A stretch of DNA of 64,000 bases from Metopolophium dirhodum (taxonomy: Eukaryota; Arthropoda; Insecta; Hemiptera; Aphididae). Numbering within the stretch: the stretch's first letter is position 1; each line of letters opens with the position of its first letter. Under the pieces are notes generated by a model, which searched no databases, was not told where the DNA came from, and saw only the letters and a program-made list of their open reading frames with translations. Shown one piece after another: positions 48,700 through 60,689 of the stretch. The position numbers were made by a program, and so were the translations under genes. Where the stretch lies: NCBI RefSeq assembly GCF_019925205.1, contig NC_083566.1:310001-374000 (forward strand), written 5' to 3'.

Positions 48700-50685
48700 A
48701 GACCGTAAGTATGTAAAGTAAAATAGTAAATCCTACTTAAATATAATATGTATAGTCGTATAGAGTATACAATAACATATTATTTTCCTCAGGTATCTAG
48801 ATGGTAAGTTGAAAATTAAGCGGTTAGCGGAGGTAGGGCATTCATTTTTAGTGTTGCTTTTGAAAATAAATAGTAGAGGCACTGTGATTACTTATACAAT
48901 AATTTGCATCCCTGTATATCTAATGAAAATACCGAATGTAACTGTGGGAGGTGCGAAGCCCTCCTCATCTCCCTTTTTATACCCTCAATCATATTACTAC
49001 AAACTAACATATATTGGTGACCTACCTATTGAACACATTTCGTTTTTTTCACTCATACATTATTAGTTATTTGTGATTATTATTTATTTGCATCACCTTA
49101 ATTATTTTATAATAACGCGTAAATACCTTCTACACGAAACAAAAACATTTAAGACTGCAATAAGTGGTTGGTAAAATGTTAGTAATTGGTAGTATTCATA
49201 ACACAGTATTGTTCTAATATCTAATGTTATAAATCTAAACGTTTACGATTTGTTATGATCTTACGATATCGCGATACGCGAGGTCGATGTAAAAGATTTG
49301 AGAAACGACGAGCCAACAAAATGACGATTAAAATGTCCAACACAATAGTGTATGTATGAATTATTCAATACCTATTCATTATTCAATATTCATTAATATT
49401 GTTTATTAGCTCGAATACTTCAAAATATGTATAAATGGGTTTATTATATTTTATTTTATCTACGACGTAATTAACAAACGTTGCGTAAAGTATACTTCAT
49501 AATACTCCATATTGTATTGCATTCTGCAGACTGACCACTGCTGTAGGTATTAGGCCGTACAGTGTTTGTAAATGTATTATAAGATATAATTATTAATATA
49601 GTTAAGTTTTTTTTTTTAAAGCTCCCCCTCGCGCATTTCTGCAACACGACGTTCCTATACAGTACCTATACGCGTTAATCAAATTATTATTTATCAAGCT
49701 CGGAAAAAAATAAGAGACTGACTATTGCTCACCGGCGCAGGTAACCATAATATGAATAATATTATTATTATTACACGTCGCGGAATACACACGAAATGGA
49801 ACAGTAAAATGGATTACAATTTACAACGTGCAAAAACGAGTTTTTTGTTACGAGCGCCCAACATCGCCGATGTATGGTACATATATATATGTGTGTATAT
49901 TATACATTATACTTATTTAATATTATGTATATAATTTATTACAGGAAGACAAAAACAAAACGAACCGCTGTACAGTTCGCTCCTGCAGCACACCACGGCC
50001 CCACTACTCTGTACACTCACACACGTCAGACCTTGACCATTATAATATTATCATCTCTACTCTTACACTACCATACGAGTATTATTATTATTATTATTTT
50101 TACTAAATAGGTATTGGATTGAGAATCGATCAGTTATATTTAATGAATTCACGCCGCAGTACGTGAACTCCGCATTATCCACATAGGATACCACCGTTGG
50201 ACCCTACTGCAGAGGTATATTATGTTTTATTGTTTTTAACGTTAATATAGTATTAAAATAATATAATAACCATAATATTTGAATGCTGTCCTAGGTATGT
50301 TTAAAATGGGATTATTTTTTATATTATATGAGGATTACACTACCACCGCTAAGCATTTATTATACAGTATACCTACACATATAAGTATACGTATAGCAAA
50401 ATAATGTCCTCCCAATTATAATGAAACCAAATCACAGTCAAACCTTTGATCAGATTCCCAATCAAAAATTATCAATAGGCGTAATTATTAGGATTTAATT
50501 ATAAAATATTAAAATCATGGTTGTGACACTAATGTTCACTGCAAGCAATGTAGAAAATGTAGGCACAATATTTTACTGAAAATCAAACGGTCTTTCTATT
50601 AATTGATCGTTTGGTTTCAACACAGCATATTTTTTTTTTATATTTAAGTCACCTATGAAAACTCAATGTATTTGTATCTTTTTAG
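48700..50685. promoter_or_regulatory. Upstream region of the serpin, candidate 5' UTR exon near 50212
   Basis: No coding region is supported. CTACTGCAGAG|GTATATTATG at 50212/50213 is a plausible donor for a 5' UTR exon that would splice to the acceptor directly before the serpin ATG. A G+C-richer patch lies at 49600-50030. ORFs at 48809, 49725 and 49874 show no recognisable similarity. Confidence 0.35.
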
Positions 50686-53600
50686 ATGTGGTCAAAAATG
50701 TTGCTGTTAAGTTTAAATATTTACATTATACTGTCAATAGTGGATGGCAGTAAAATCATTTTTTTGGATTCTGTGATGCAGAAAAATCCTATTAATGAAA
50801 CCTTAGCTATGAATGAAACTGGACCTATGAATGAAATTGTATCTATGGGTTCTATGTTTTTAGATAAATTTACTAATGTAAATAGACCTATAAACATTAA
50901 TACAATTACGAATGAAACACAAAATATGATTGGAACTAAAACTATGAATGAAACTCAACCTATAAATGTAACTAAACCTATAAATGAAACAATTCATCAA
51001 CAAGTACACAACTCAACTTCAAATACAGAGGTAAATTATTTTATCTCTAATTTTACATTGTAATATTTGTTAATCATATTTTGAAATTTCAGAAATTGAC
51101 TCTAGGTCTATTAGATGCAACATTGAATATTGACAGATCAATTGACAGTTTGCAATCACATGGTTCTAATCATGATCATAATATAGTTATATCACCGATA
51201 TGTATAGCGGCAGCTATGTCACTTGTTCTTCTGGGAGCTCATGGTGAAACCAAAACAGAAGTTGGTAAATTGTTTGGTTACGATGAGATCACATTAAGTC
51301 ATTTAGCTGACAAGTGAGAGTTTGTAAATTTTATTTTGTATCTTAAACTCTAAAAGTATTTTTTATATATTTATAGAAGTAACCAAAATTTTAAGGATTT
51401 GGGAACATTATTAAATTACTTTCAAACCAACTCTGGTGAAAAATTGGGCACAGAAGTTAACCTAGCAAAAGCAATGTTTGTTCAAAATGGCTATAATCTT
51501 ACAAAAAATTTTATAAAAGCAGCTGAAGATTATTTAAACTCCCAATTAGTTACAGTTAATTTCCAATCAGATGGAGAACACACAAAACACATTATAAACC
51601 AGTATGTATTAATCACTATTAGTCACTACATTTTATCACTTATGATTCACTAACCATATAATATGAATTACAATAGGTATTGTAGGTTATAACTTATAAA
51701 GATTAATTAATTTTAATTTATACATGTCTTTTTATTATAACTGTTTAATTTTCTTAAGTGATCAAATATTTATTTTTATTAATATATTTATATACCTGAT
51801 AATGTATGTCAGGTTACTGCTCAGTTAATTTTTCTTATTTTTATATATCATACTTCTGAAGATCATTATTATAAACATTTATTTTAGAATTTTAGGGTAC
51901 AACTATACGCTTAGGGACTATAATTAATTAAATGATTAATTAATCATAGGTAATAAATTATTTCACTGACTAGTTTTTCATAATAAAATTGTACATCATC
52001 TTAATCATTTGGTATTGATAAATTTTGTTTTCATAAACTTGAATCATCTATTAATCAGGTTTCTTTTTATTATTCATTATTCTATCATAGTTAAATATTA
52101 TATCATTATTTGTTGCCAGTGGGCAGCTTCTCCACCATATCTTCTGTCAGTAGCCTCCTTCATGTTATCATTTAAGCCTATTTTTACAAAATCTGTATAG
52201 ATCAGGGGTATTCAAACTGTGCGTCGCGACTCCCAGGGTAAACATGAGATTTGTAGAAGGTAGCCGCTTCAAAGCACCGGAAGCCAAAATTAATGTACGT
52301 CAAGTTTAATTAATATAAATATTATTTATAATCATTAAAGCAATTATGGAAACAATAGTGAAACACATTACACAATTATTTGAAGTTTTATTTAAAGTAA
52401 CTGTTATTATCACTCATATTAGCTATAATTTGTTTAAATTTTATCATAATAATTTGGGAGCCGTAAAGTTTGAATACCTCTGGTGTCGATTGTTTAATTC
52501 AAATAAAGTACAAGACAACCAAATTATTTAATTACTACAATTAATACAACTTAGAGCCGTTCTTACAATGTCTTAACCGTCCGAATTCTGCTGGTAATAA
52601 AATCTATTAACAGTTGGTTAGTGTTAACCAACAACACTTTACCAGACATTTGTTTTTAATGATGTATGTTGAAACTTAAATATATTATGTGCACAGGTTA
52701 AATTTAATATTTTTTCTTTTTTTAATTGGTCATTAAGCCCGGCAACTATGGCCATTAGCTGTTTGTTTGTTTTGTTTGTAGGGGAGGATACTGTTGGTTG
52801 GTAAACACGTGTGTGTGGTTTTTGGCAGATTTTCAAGTGGGCACCCGTAGGTATCTGCCATGCCCAGGTGGGGGATGGCGGCACTTGTTCTCCGGACACC
52901 GTGACTTGTCCGAAGAAAAATGCTGCCCATGGCCGAGGAATCAAACTCGGGTAGACTGCGTCGCAGCCGACGTCTTAGTCTGCTCGGCCACTCCATCCCT
53001 CAAATTTAAAATTATTTTATTGAAAATATACATTTTACTATTTTAGTACAGTGGTTGTTTTAAAATAAGTTTGAACCAAAATTAAAAAATTGATGAAAGA
53101 ACACATTTATTTTAAATCTAAAATTTCAAAGTTAATTTTATTTTTAATCAAATATATCACTTTAATTTTGGATATTAAATAAATTATATAAGGACATTTT
53201 TTAGATTTATTAGTAACACTTTTTTTAAATTTAAATAGATGGGTGTCGAATCAAACACGTGGAAAAATCAATGATATATTACCTGATATCCCTCCAGCTG
53301 ATACCAAGACTATTATTGCAAGTGCTTTATATTTCACAGGCGAATGGGAGAACCCATTTTTTATCAACTATACTAGAATGTAAGTCAAACTATTCAAAAA
53401 GTTTATATAAAATATTAACTGTAATAAATATTATGTTTTTTTTAGAAAACCATTTTGTTATGGAGCAATTACTGGTGAAAGAAAATCACCCAAACAAAAC
53501 AAGGATTGTATATATGTCCAAATGATGGTAGGCAGTAGTGAAGTATTATTTCATAAAAATGAAGGATTAGAGTTTAAAGCCATAGGGCTACCATACAAAG

Positions 53601-54161
53601 GCAATCAATTTATAACATATTTTGTGCTTCCCGACACAAACGTCAGTTTAAGCAGTTTAACAGCAAAAATGAATGGGAAAACAATCAAAAACATAACCAA
53701 AACTGCAAAGATCACAGAACTTACATACTTTGTCCCTAAAATGACTCTTAAGTCTTTGACTAACCTACGACCAGTTTTGCAGGTATATATTTAACTTAAT
53801 TTTCAATACAATTTGATTTTAAGGTATCCGTTGTTTTTTTTTTTTTTAGAACTTAGGAATTAACAAAATGTTTGACCCTTTAAAGGCTGATTTATCAAAT
53901 ATGGCTTCAGACCCAGGTTCTTACATTAGTGATATTTTACACCAAGTTGAAATTGATGTCAATGAAATTGGTACAGTGGCGTCAGCAGCTACTGTAGTAA
54001 CTATAACAAGAGGAGGCCAGACTATTTTTAATGTAAACAAGCCATTTATTTTTTTTATTCATCATGTAGAAAGTGATACAGTAGTATTTTGGAGTACTGT
54101 ATATAAACCTATGCCATATTCAATGACACCACCAAATTTAAATTCTTTTAAAAAAACATAA
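50686..54161 (+). CDS. Secreted serpin with an N-terminal N-glycosylation-repeat segment
   Basis: Exons 50686-51030, 51093-51313, 51377-51601, 53239-53379, 53446-53782, 53850-54161 join in phase to 526 residues. The ATG follows an acceptor (ATCTTTTTAG) directly. Residues 1-22 are a signal peptide (KMLLLSLNIYIILSIVDGS). Residues about 30-112 are an imperfect repeat of 'MNETxPINET' with seven N-x-T sequons. From about 116 it is a full serpin fold: NIVISPICIAAAMSLVLLGA, FVQNGYNLTKNF, WVSNQTRGKINDILP, ASALYFTGEWENPF and NKPFIFFIHHVES. The hinge EIGTVASAAT (462-471) has the small-residue run of inhibitory serpins, and the scissile site is probably at or just after R477 (TITR|GG). So it likely inhibits a trypsin-like protease in haemolymph or saliva. 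Usual serpins are about 400 residues, so the head is extra. Confidence 0.93.
52203..52482. mobile_element. Non-autonomous hAT-type element in serpin intron 3
   Basis: Ends CAGGGGTATTCAAACT and AGTTTGAATACCTCTG are inverted repeats with one mismatch. Flanking octamers GTATAGAT (52195-52202) and GTGTCGAT (52483-52490) agree at six of eight positions, consistent with an aged 8-bp target duplication. About 280 bp, with no coding capacity. Confidence 0.82.
52730..53003 (-). mobile_element. tRNA-derived SINE in serpin intron 3
   Basis: On the minus strand TGGCCGAGCAGACTAAGACG (52990 down) matches a type-II tRNA A box (TRGCNNAGYNGG), and GAGTTTGATTCC (52949-52938) is close to a B box. The layout is like tRNA-Ser or tRNA-Leu. 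The body continues with TGGGCATGGCAGATACC and GTGCCCACTTGAAAATC. The copy at 60690-60835 shares the head and body. It has no tRNA function because the acceptor stem is not formed. Confidence 0.75.
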
Positions 54162-54291
54162 ATCCCTATTAGTGTAATTTAAATATTTAAAAAGTTTTTT
54201 TTATTGTAATCTTGAATACTTATACAAATATAATAATATATATGTTATGTTACTTCACAAATGATCAGTGCATTAATCGTCATGAACAATT

Positions 54292-56390
54292 TTACTTTTT
54301 AGCGAATGTAATTTTCATTGCATGAGTAGGTGTGATCTTGAAACCATTTAATGATAGCTTGGCAGTATTTGATTGGTGTTCATTTTCGAATTCAACAAAA
54401 GCAATATCGTGTCTGTTTGGTACAAGTCGCACTTCTTTGAATCCAGGGAATCTGCAGAAATTAAAATAATTCATATTAAGCTCAATTGTATACAAAACAA
54501 TCACACAAAACATACTGGTTAAACAGCATAGATAACATCATCTCAGTCGTTTCGTCTGGAAGGTTGGTCAAGAACAGAATCTGGTTAGGCGGTTGTTCGG
54601 GTACATCTGTTGAAGAATAAGGATTAATTTTGATACTATGGCAATACAATTAACGTAAAACAAGAAGTTTAAATAACACTCACTACCACCAGATACACCT
54701 CCTGGGTTGTTTTGTTGTGCCAAAGCACGGGCCTGTTCTTTGGCTGCTTTACGTCTCTTTTTTGCTTCTTCGTCATCCTTTGGCTTCTTGGGTTTTTTCT
54801 GGCGTTCAACAAAAGTACCTTTCATTTTCGCAATTATATCTGATTCTGATTTAGCAAATTGTATACGCTAAAAAATAAAATAAAATCATTCTCCTAACAC
54901 TGATACTGTATTGTTCAATTACATTGAACAGTAAAACATTCTGTTTTTGATTAAATTTTGTATAGTATCAGTATAAATATCACAAAGAAATTTCCTTTCA
55001 TGAAACTTATATTACTCATTATTAATATTGATGACTGAAAGTAAAATGTCTGTGTTTTTTGGTATGTATTGAGTTAAGTTTTATAAAATATTGATAAAAG
55101 AACTTAATAAAATTTGAATGAATAATTACGATATACATAAAAGAATATCTGTTTATTAAGTGTGTGGAAAAGAAATTATTCAATCAAATTTTTTATACTA
55201 AAAACTTAATTAAAACATTGGAATAGAAATCATCTACTAAAACTGCTACGTTTATAAAATTAATTAAAATTATACACATAATTTTATTCTGAAAAAGATT
55301 TGTTAACCAGGGTGAATGCCAAAATGAATGATGACCTTGATAAAATACTAGTATTTATAATTAACAGTATTTGAAAAGTTTACTTGAAAACTGAATTTGT
55401 TTACAGCATAAAAAACAAAGTTAATTTGGTCGTACATTTAAATTCTGATTTAATATTTTTTTTAAATATAAGAGTAAGGTAAAATAAGAATGCTAGACCA
55501 CCGCCCCATACTCAAGTATCGAGTGAACTAGGAAAAAGTAGAGTATTGTAACATTGCTGTAACATATTTAATAAAACGTAAAATGTTGAAGGCCTTCAGT
55601 ACTTGGATGTAGTGGTCAAAATTTAGGGTAGGATATAAATAGATTCCAAGATCTTTGAAAAAGAAGTCGTTTAAGAGGCATGCCATCAAGAAAGTATTTG
55701 TGGAATATAGAAGAACGACGCTTATAAAAGGTTATAGCATGGTAGGTAATTACTTAAGTTTGATATAAGGTCTACCTGCTGTACCCAAAGGTAAACATAT
55801 TCATTTCAGATTGGACTAAGTGATTGGTATCAGCAAAGAGAAGGAATTTTGACTGAACATTAGAATTTTTCAATACTACCAAGTAGACAAAATTTTGATT
55901 CAATCACATTATAAAATAAATTTTGAAAACAAATTGTATTCACATTCTATATGATATAACTATATAAGTGAGTTATGTTGACAAACACATTCTTTCTAAA
56001 CACTGATACTATATAAGATATAACCTCGGACGTAACTATAATATATTATTAGGTATTAATACTTACCATTGGCTTATCATAAAATGGAAATCCTTGCATT
56101 GCACGTAAAGCATTTGTAGAACTGGTTATATCTTTAAATATAACAAACGCTTGTCCATTCATTTTAATACCTTTCATTGCCACAATATCAAGTATTTGTC
56201 CAAATTGAGAAAAAATTGCGTACAAAGATTTCTTCAAGTCTTTAAAAATAAAAATTAATGTAAACAATACATTTGTTTGAAGCAACTATTATTCTAAATT
56301 AATTGACTCCAATAAAAACTTACCATCTTTTTTTATTTTTTCGTTTAAGTTGTTTATATAGATGGTATGATTTGGACGTGTGTCCAACAT
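54292..56390 (-). CDS. snf: U1A/U2B'' spliceosomal protein SNF
   Basis: Exons on the minus strand: 56390-56324, 56239-56067, 54867-54684, 54606-54516, 54451-54292. All are phase-consistent and give 224 residues. Two RNA-recognition motifs flank a basic linker. RRM1 has RNP2 IYINNL (10-15) and RNP1 GQAFVIF (51-57), with MRAMQGFPFYDKPMRIQFAK closing it. The linker is Lys/Ala-rich (RQKKPKKPKDDEEAKKRRKA). RRM2 has LFLTNLPDETTEMMLSMLF and DIAFVEF (187-193) and ends KITFAKK. In insects one SNF protein does the work of vertebrate U1A and U2B'', binding U1 and U2 snRNA stem-loops. AATAAA lies on the minus strand at 54205-54200. It converges on the serpin, with 130 bases between stop codons. Confidence 0.96.
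54868..56066. other. snf intron 2
   Basis: A 1.2-kb A/T-rich intron between RRM1 and the linker exon. No repeat or coding sequence was recognised. Confidence 0.5.
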
Positions 56391-56931
56391 TTTTACACAA
56401 TTTCTATAAACTAAAAATAATTTTTTCAATTAATACAACATATAATATAATATAATACAATGCAATACAATAAATAAAATTGGATGCTAATAGGTATTGA
56501 CTGTAATGTATAAATAAGTTTTAAAAAAAACGCTTAGCCAAACTATGAATTGCAGAATAATATTTGTTAACTTAACGTTATTTACATATTAAATACTACG
56601 AATCAAGATATTATCTTCATATTTGATAAATGCCTACTCTTTTAACTTAAAATTTGTAATAAAAAAAGAAATCCTCATAAACGTATGTACGTGAGATTTA
56701 CTAAATAAATCTTTGCAAATGTGTTGGTCAAATAAAGACATAAAGTGCATAGAAATAGAACATTATTTCATCGAGGTGATGTTGGCAATATCGTCAGGTA
56801 GAGAAGAATTAGTGGGCCAAAGGCTCGATGCGGAAAATCGAATGACGTGTTTTCTAACATTATTTTTTAAGAAAACACATCGCCGACCCAACGCCGTCGA
56901 AGACGAAAACCACAAGTCCATACGTACTCAC

Positions 56932-57190
56932 CTAATCAGTTATGTACCGACTACCGACGAAGATATTACTCTGGTGTTGGAGGGTAAACGTAAATTAATC
57001 GAATGTACTCTAAAATTTCCCGGTGGGATAAACAATTCACAATTCGGTAAAAACTAAAAAGTTGATCTGAAACATGACAATTATCGAGTTCGGCTTCGGC
57101 ATCAGGAACTTTGGTAACGATAACGAAACGCACATCATAAACAAAACGGCGTCGGCTAATCAAAATCAGTCCGGCCATCGCCGACATTGT
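56932..57190 (-). promoter_or_regulatory. Candidate 5' UTR exon and promoter of snf
   Basis: On the minus strand AACTGATTAG|GTGAGTACG at 56932/56931 is a strong donor, and TAGTTTATAG at 56409-56404 is an acceptor 13 bases before the snf ATG. That gives a 528-bp 5' UTR intron. The exon and its upstream side are G+C-richer than the surroundings (GCCGACGCCGTTTTG), as expected for a housekeeping promoter. A 114-codon ORF runs through the same DNA on the plus strand (56713-57057) and is discussed separately. Confidence 0.5.
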
Positions 57191-57679
57191 ATATAATATT
57201 ATTTTGTATACCATTAGCTAGCTACAAAAAACAATGTTAGATGGCGCTGCAGGTCGTAAATATCATAGCTGATAAAGTGATAACAATATCACAATAATTA
57301 TTTTACTATAAGCACCAAGGTATAATATTTCTGACATATATTATGACTATTGTCTATAGGAGTATAATATGTCGATTTTTTTTTTTATGTATATTTTTAT
57401 TTTACTGACATTTAATTAGTGGCATAAATTCATCAAGTTCGCCACGGAGCTGACGTTTACAGTGGGTAAAATAGGCGCAATTTAAGTTTTTGACTTGGAA
57501 GAGCTTTACATGTTTAAATGTAACGGACCAATGAGGGGTTCTGCCTGATTAAGAGGTTAAAATATCTTTCTAAAATATATTACTTTGTGCTATATAATAT
57601 AACATAATATTATATTTATAATTTCTGTTCTCCCCCATCTTCCTACATTTCATACATCTACCTATTAATAAAATGAAAA

Positions 57680-59282
57680 AGGTGGGTAAGTGGATGTCGC
57701 TCTGCTGTACAGTAGGTGACAAGTGGGTCACTGTAATGGATGGTGTTAAATTTGAAATCAATGATATAATATCATTGTATAAGAAAAACGATTCTGAGCG
57801 AAAACGGTCAGTCAGCCTATGATATTACCAAGTATATTTGATGATATTATTGTGAATAAAGTAATTTATATATAACCTATTTACGTGGAACCTTGTTTTA
57901 AATTTTCAATCCTAAGCTATAAAAGTTGAACATTTTATAAATTTTCAACTACAAAATAATTATTAAATTTTAAATATTATAAATTTTGTCAAAATTCAAA
58001 CTTTAAATGCTTATAAAAAAAAATTGTGCCAATGTATTTTTAATATTTTTCAACTGCTATTGTAACATTATATCAGGAGCTTTGCATTAAATTTTCAAGC
58101 TTTTTACCCAACAAATAAAATTTTATTGATATTTATAGGAAAAAAAAACTAAAAAAAAGTCCGTAAACAGCTCAAAAAGAGTCAAATTATTTTATTAATT
58201 TTATCGTGTATAGAAAATGCTAATATAAACATTCAGTAAAATTTTCAAATATCCACAGTCATTAGTTTTTTAATTACAACAAAATAAGAAATTCATTACA
58301 TGAGAAATCGATTGTATTAAATGTTGTAAAAATATGAATTTCAAACGCTCATAAAAATTTAATTTGACTTTCTTGTAGACATTTTTTTTTGATAAAGGTA
58401 GACAACTTATGAGGAATCTTATATTACATTTTCAAATCTTAGATATTTATAAAAAAAAATTGTGCCGATGTATTTTTAATATTTTTCAACTACCATTTAA
58501 GTAATATATCAGGAGCCTTTTAAATATTATTTTATTGACAATTATAGAAAAAAAAAATTGAAAACTGACAATGCCCGTAAACAGTTTAAAAAGAGTCAAA
58601 ATATATTCAAAATTTGATAGTGTATAGAAAATGAGAATATAATTATTAAGTGCAATTTGCATGCATTTCAGTTTTTCGTTTTTGAATTACGACAAAATAA
58701 CAAAATCACTACATGAGAAATCGAGTGAATATCTAATCTTGTAAAAATATGAACTTTAAACGCTCATAATAATTTAATTTGATTTGCTCCAAGACATTTT
58801 TTTTTTTTTGATAAAGGTAGACAAACTTATGAGAAATCTTGTATTACATTTTCAAATCTTACACTTAAAAAGAAAAATGTTTATGAATTCTCAACTCAAA
58901 ATAATTGTATAATTTTCGTGATTTTCAGTATTTTGTCAAGATTTGAACTTTAAATGCTTTTAAAAAAAACTGTGACTAAGGATTTTTAATATTTTTCAAA
59001 TGTCATTGTAACAATATAGTAGGAGCCTTGTATTAAAATTTCAAGCATTTTTACCCAACAAATAAAGTTTTATTGACATTCATAGAAAAAAAATTAATAA
59101 ATTTGGAAATTTGGAAATTACCCTAAACAGTTAAAAACAAATCAAAATATTTTGAAAATTTTTGAAAATTTTATCGTGTATAGAAAATGGTAATACAAAC
59201 ATTCAGTCAAAATTGCATGTATCTACAGTAATTTTCTTTAAAGTTACACTAAAAACCAAAATCGCTCCGCTCAGAATCTAAA
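57680..59282 (-). mobile_element. R-family repeat, copy R9 (longest intact-looking copy)
   Basis: Starts GGGTAAGTGGATGTCGCTCT at 57683 with CTGTACAGTAGGTGACAAG, then AACGATTCTGAGCGAAAACG, and ends TCGCTCCGCTCAGAATCTAA near 59282. Inside, three versions of one module occur, each with 'TTTTTAATATTTTTCAA', 'AGGAGCC', 'ACCCAACAAATAAA' and 'GTAAACAG' phrases (about 58030-58200, 58460-58590 and 58980-59140). No open frame of transposase type is visible. It is the best copy for deriving a consensus. Confidence 0.78.
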
Positions 59283-59640
59283 ATTGGTGCTCCATCGATT
59301 ATAAAACGATTATAAAAACGTCCGACTAATTTCACGCTTAACAATATAAGTCATAAGCCAGGGTTCCCGACTTATAGAGCTTATAATCGTGAAGTCGGCC
59401 CATCTTTAAATTTTTTGCTTTATGACTTGCAAATTCTAAAAATAGACTGGCAAATACTTGCTAATAACTTGCAAAATAATGGCATAGATTTAAAAAAAGG
59501 TTTGCAGTATTTAGTGTGGGCCAATTTCACGAACGTGTAGTTTACATGACCTAAACTGCAGTTGTCTAAGACGGACCAGAAAAAATTGACAACATTGCAC
59601 GAAATAAGAAATTTAAGCACCTATATTACAGTCAACAGAC
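59283..59640 (-). repeat. Segment flanking R9, shared inverted with 32790-33112
   Basis: Contains ATCGATTATAAAACGATTAT, then CAAATACTTGCTAATAACTT, GGCATAGATTTAAAAAAAGG, AGTGTGGGCCAATTTCACGA and TTGACAACATTGCACGAAAT. All recur as the complement at 32790-33112. A 66-codon ORF at 59420-59620 falls within this repeat and has a degenerate equivalent in the other copy. It may be a decayed coding region of the parent element, which I cannot identify. Confidence 0.65.
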
Positions 59641-59689
59641 CAATAGACCATACTTATATCAAGCGCAACACAATAAATTTCGGACGAAT

Positions 59690-60345
59690 CTCTTCGGCTG
59701 TTTCCACATTGCGCTTGGGTTTAACACTTTAACCGTGCCGATTACCGGGTCTGCCCCATCACTGCACCGACGGTTTATTGCACGCTCATGCGGCAAACTC
59801 GCGTGTACTGCAGCTGTCTGCATGTGAGGTTTAATAATTCGCCTGTTTTAAAACTAGGACGGCTCGATCGAAACTCGCGCCGGGACGAACTCGATGTCGG
59901 ATGAAGTAAACCGCACTGCGATGTTCGGCATCGAACTATAGAACGGCGTCTCGGCGGATCCCCGAGATCTCTGCTTGAGCTTGACTGCTGCACGTCCGCT
60001 TCATCGACGACGAGACGGGTGGTGTCTTGATCTTGACTTCGCGGTGGCAACGGCTATCATTATTGCCTCGACCGAAACCGTCCGCATCGAGTCGCCGATA
60101 AACGGTTAATCGATCGATATCGGCTATTCGGCTCCTGCGTCGAAGCGGGAGACGGCAACCCGATATCGGATGCATCACCCGCCGAAGCCGTCTACACCAG
60201 GATGTACAGCATTGAACTGTATCGCCTGGTCGCCGGACCGGCGAAATCACCGTGACTCGCCAAAACGATTTTGTAGGTCGTCGAAAAAACTCGGTGCATT
60301 GCGATCGATTCGGCGTACGATGAACGAATCTCGATTTCAAACGAT
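59690..60345. other. CpG-rich block of unknown origin
   Basis: About 650 bp with dense CpG (CGATCGATATCGGCTATTCGG, CGTCCGCATCGAGTCGCCG), a sharp contrast with the A/T-rich DNA on both sides. Overlapping ORFs of 91 and 134 codons lie on the minus strand. Another minus-strand frame reads SFIVRRIDRNAPSFFDDLQN before meeting several stops. No domain is recognised. It could be a decayed gene, a CpG-rich promoter, or inserted foreign DNA. Confidence 0.4.
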
Positions 60346-60689
60346 ATATAATATTATATTCTGTACTGCAAGTACACTAAGTATTAAGTAACAAGTACTA
60401 TACTACTATACAAGTAACTATAACACTATATCAGTGGCATGGTGAGATAATTTAACACTGAGATGAGGAGCAATGACTTTAGTCTATCCACCCACCCAAT
60501 ATTTTATAAAACGTATAAAAAAATTACCTTAAATTAAATGTTTATTATTTAATTAACATTTATTCTTAAAACGTTTGGAGTTAATAACACGACACATTCA
60601 TTGATAACTGCTTCTAGATTATTTTCTTCTTTAAATTACTTTTATTTATTTATTTTTTTTTTTTTGGTTGAGGCTTCGACAACTTATTT

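Noticed and set aside
52938..52990. Possible functional tRNA gene on the minus strand
   Set aside because: A-box and near-B-box are present, but the acceptor stem and a normal cloverleaf are not. A second copy with the same non-tRNA body shows it is a SINE.
52639..53046. Three overlapping ORFs of 82-101 codons in serpin intron 3
   Set aside because: They all fall in the tRNA-derived SINE, whose G+C content creates open frames.
57423..57560. Short G+C-richer stretch with GGACCAATGAGGGGTTCTGC
   Set aside because: Too short, with no frame, repeat partner or motif that I could support.
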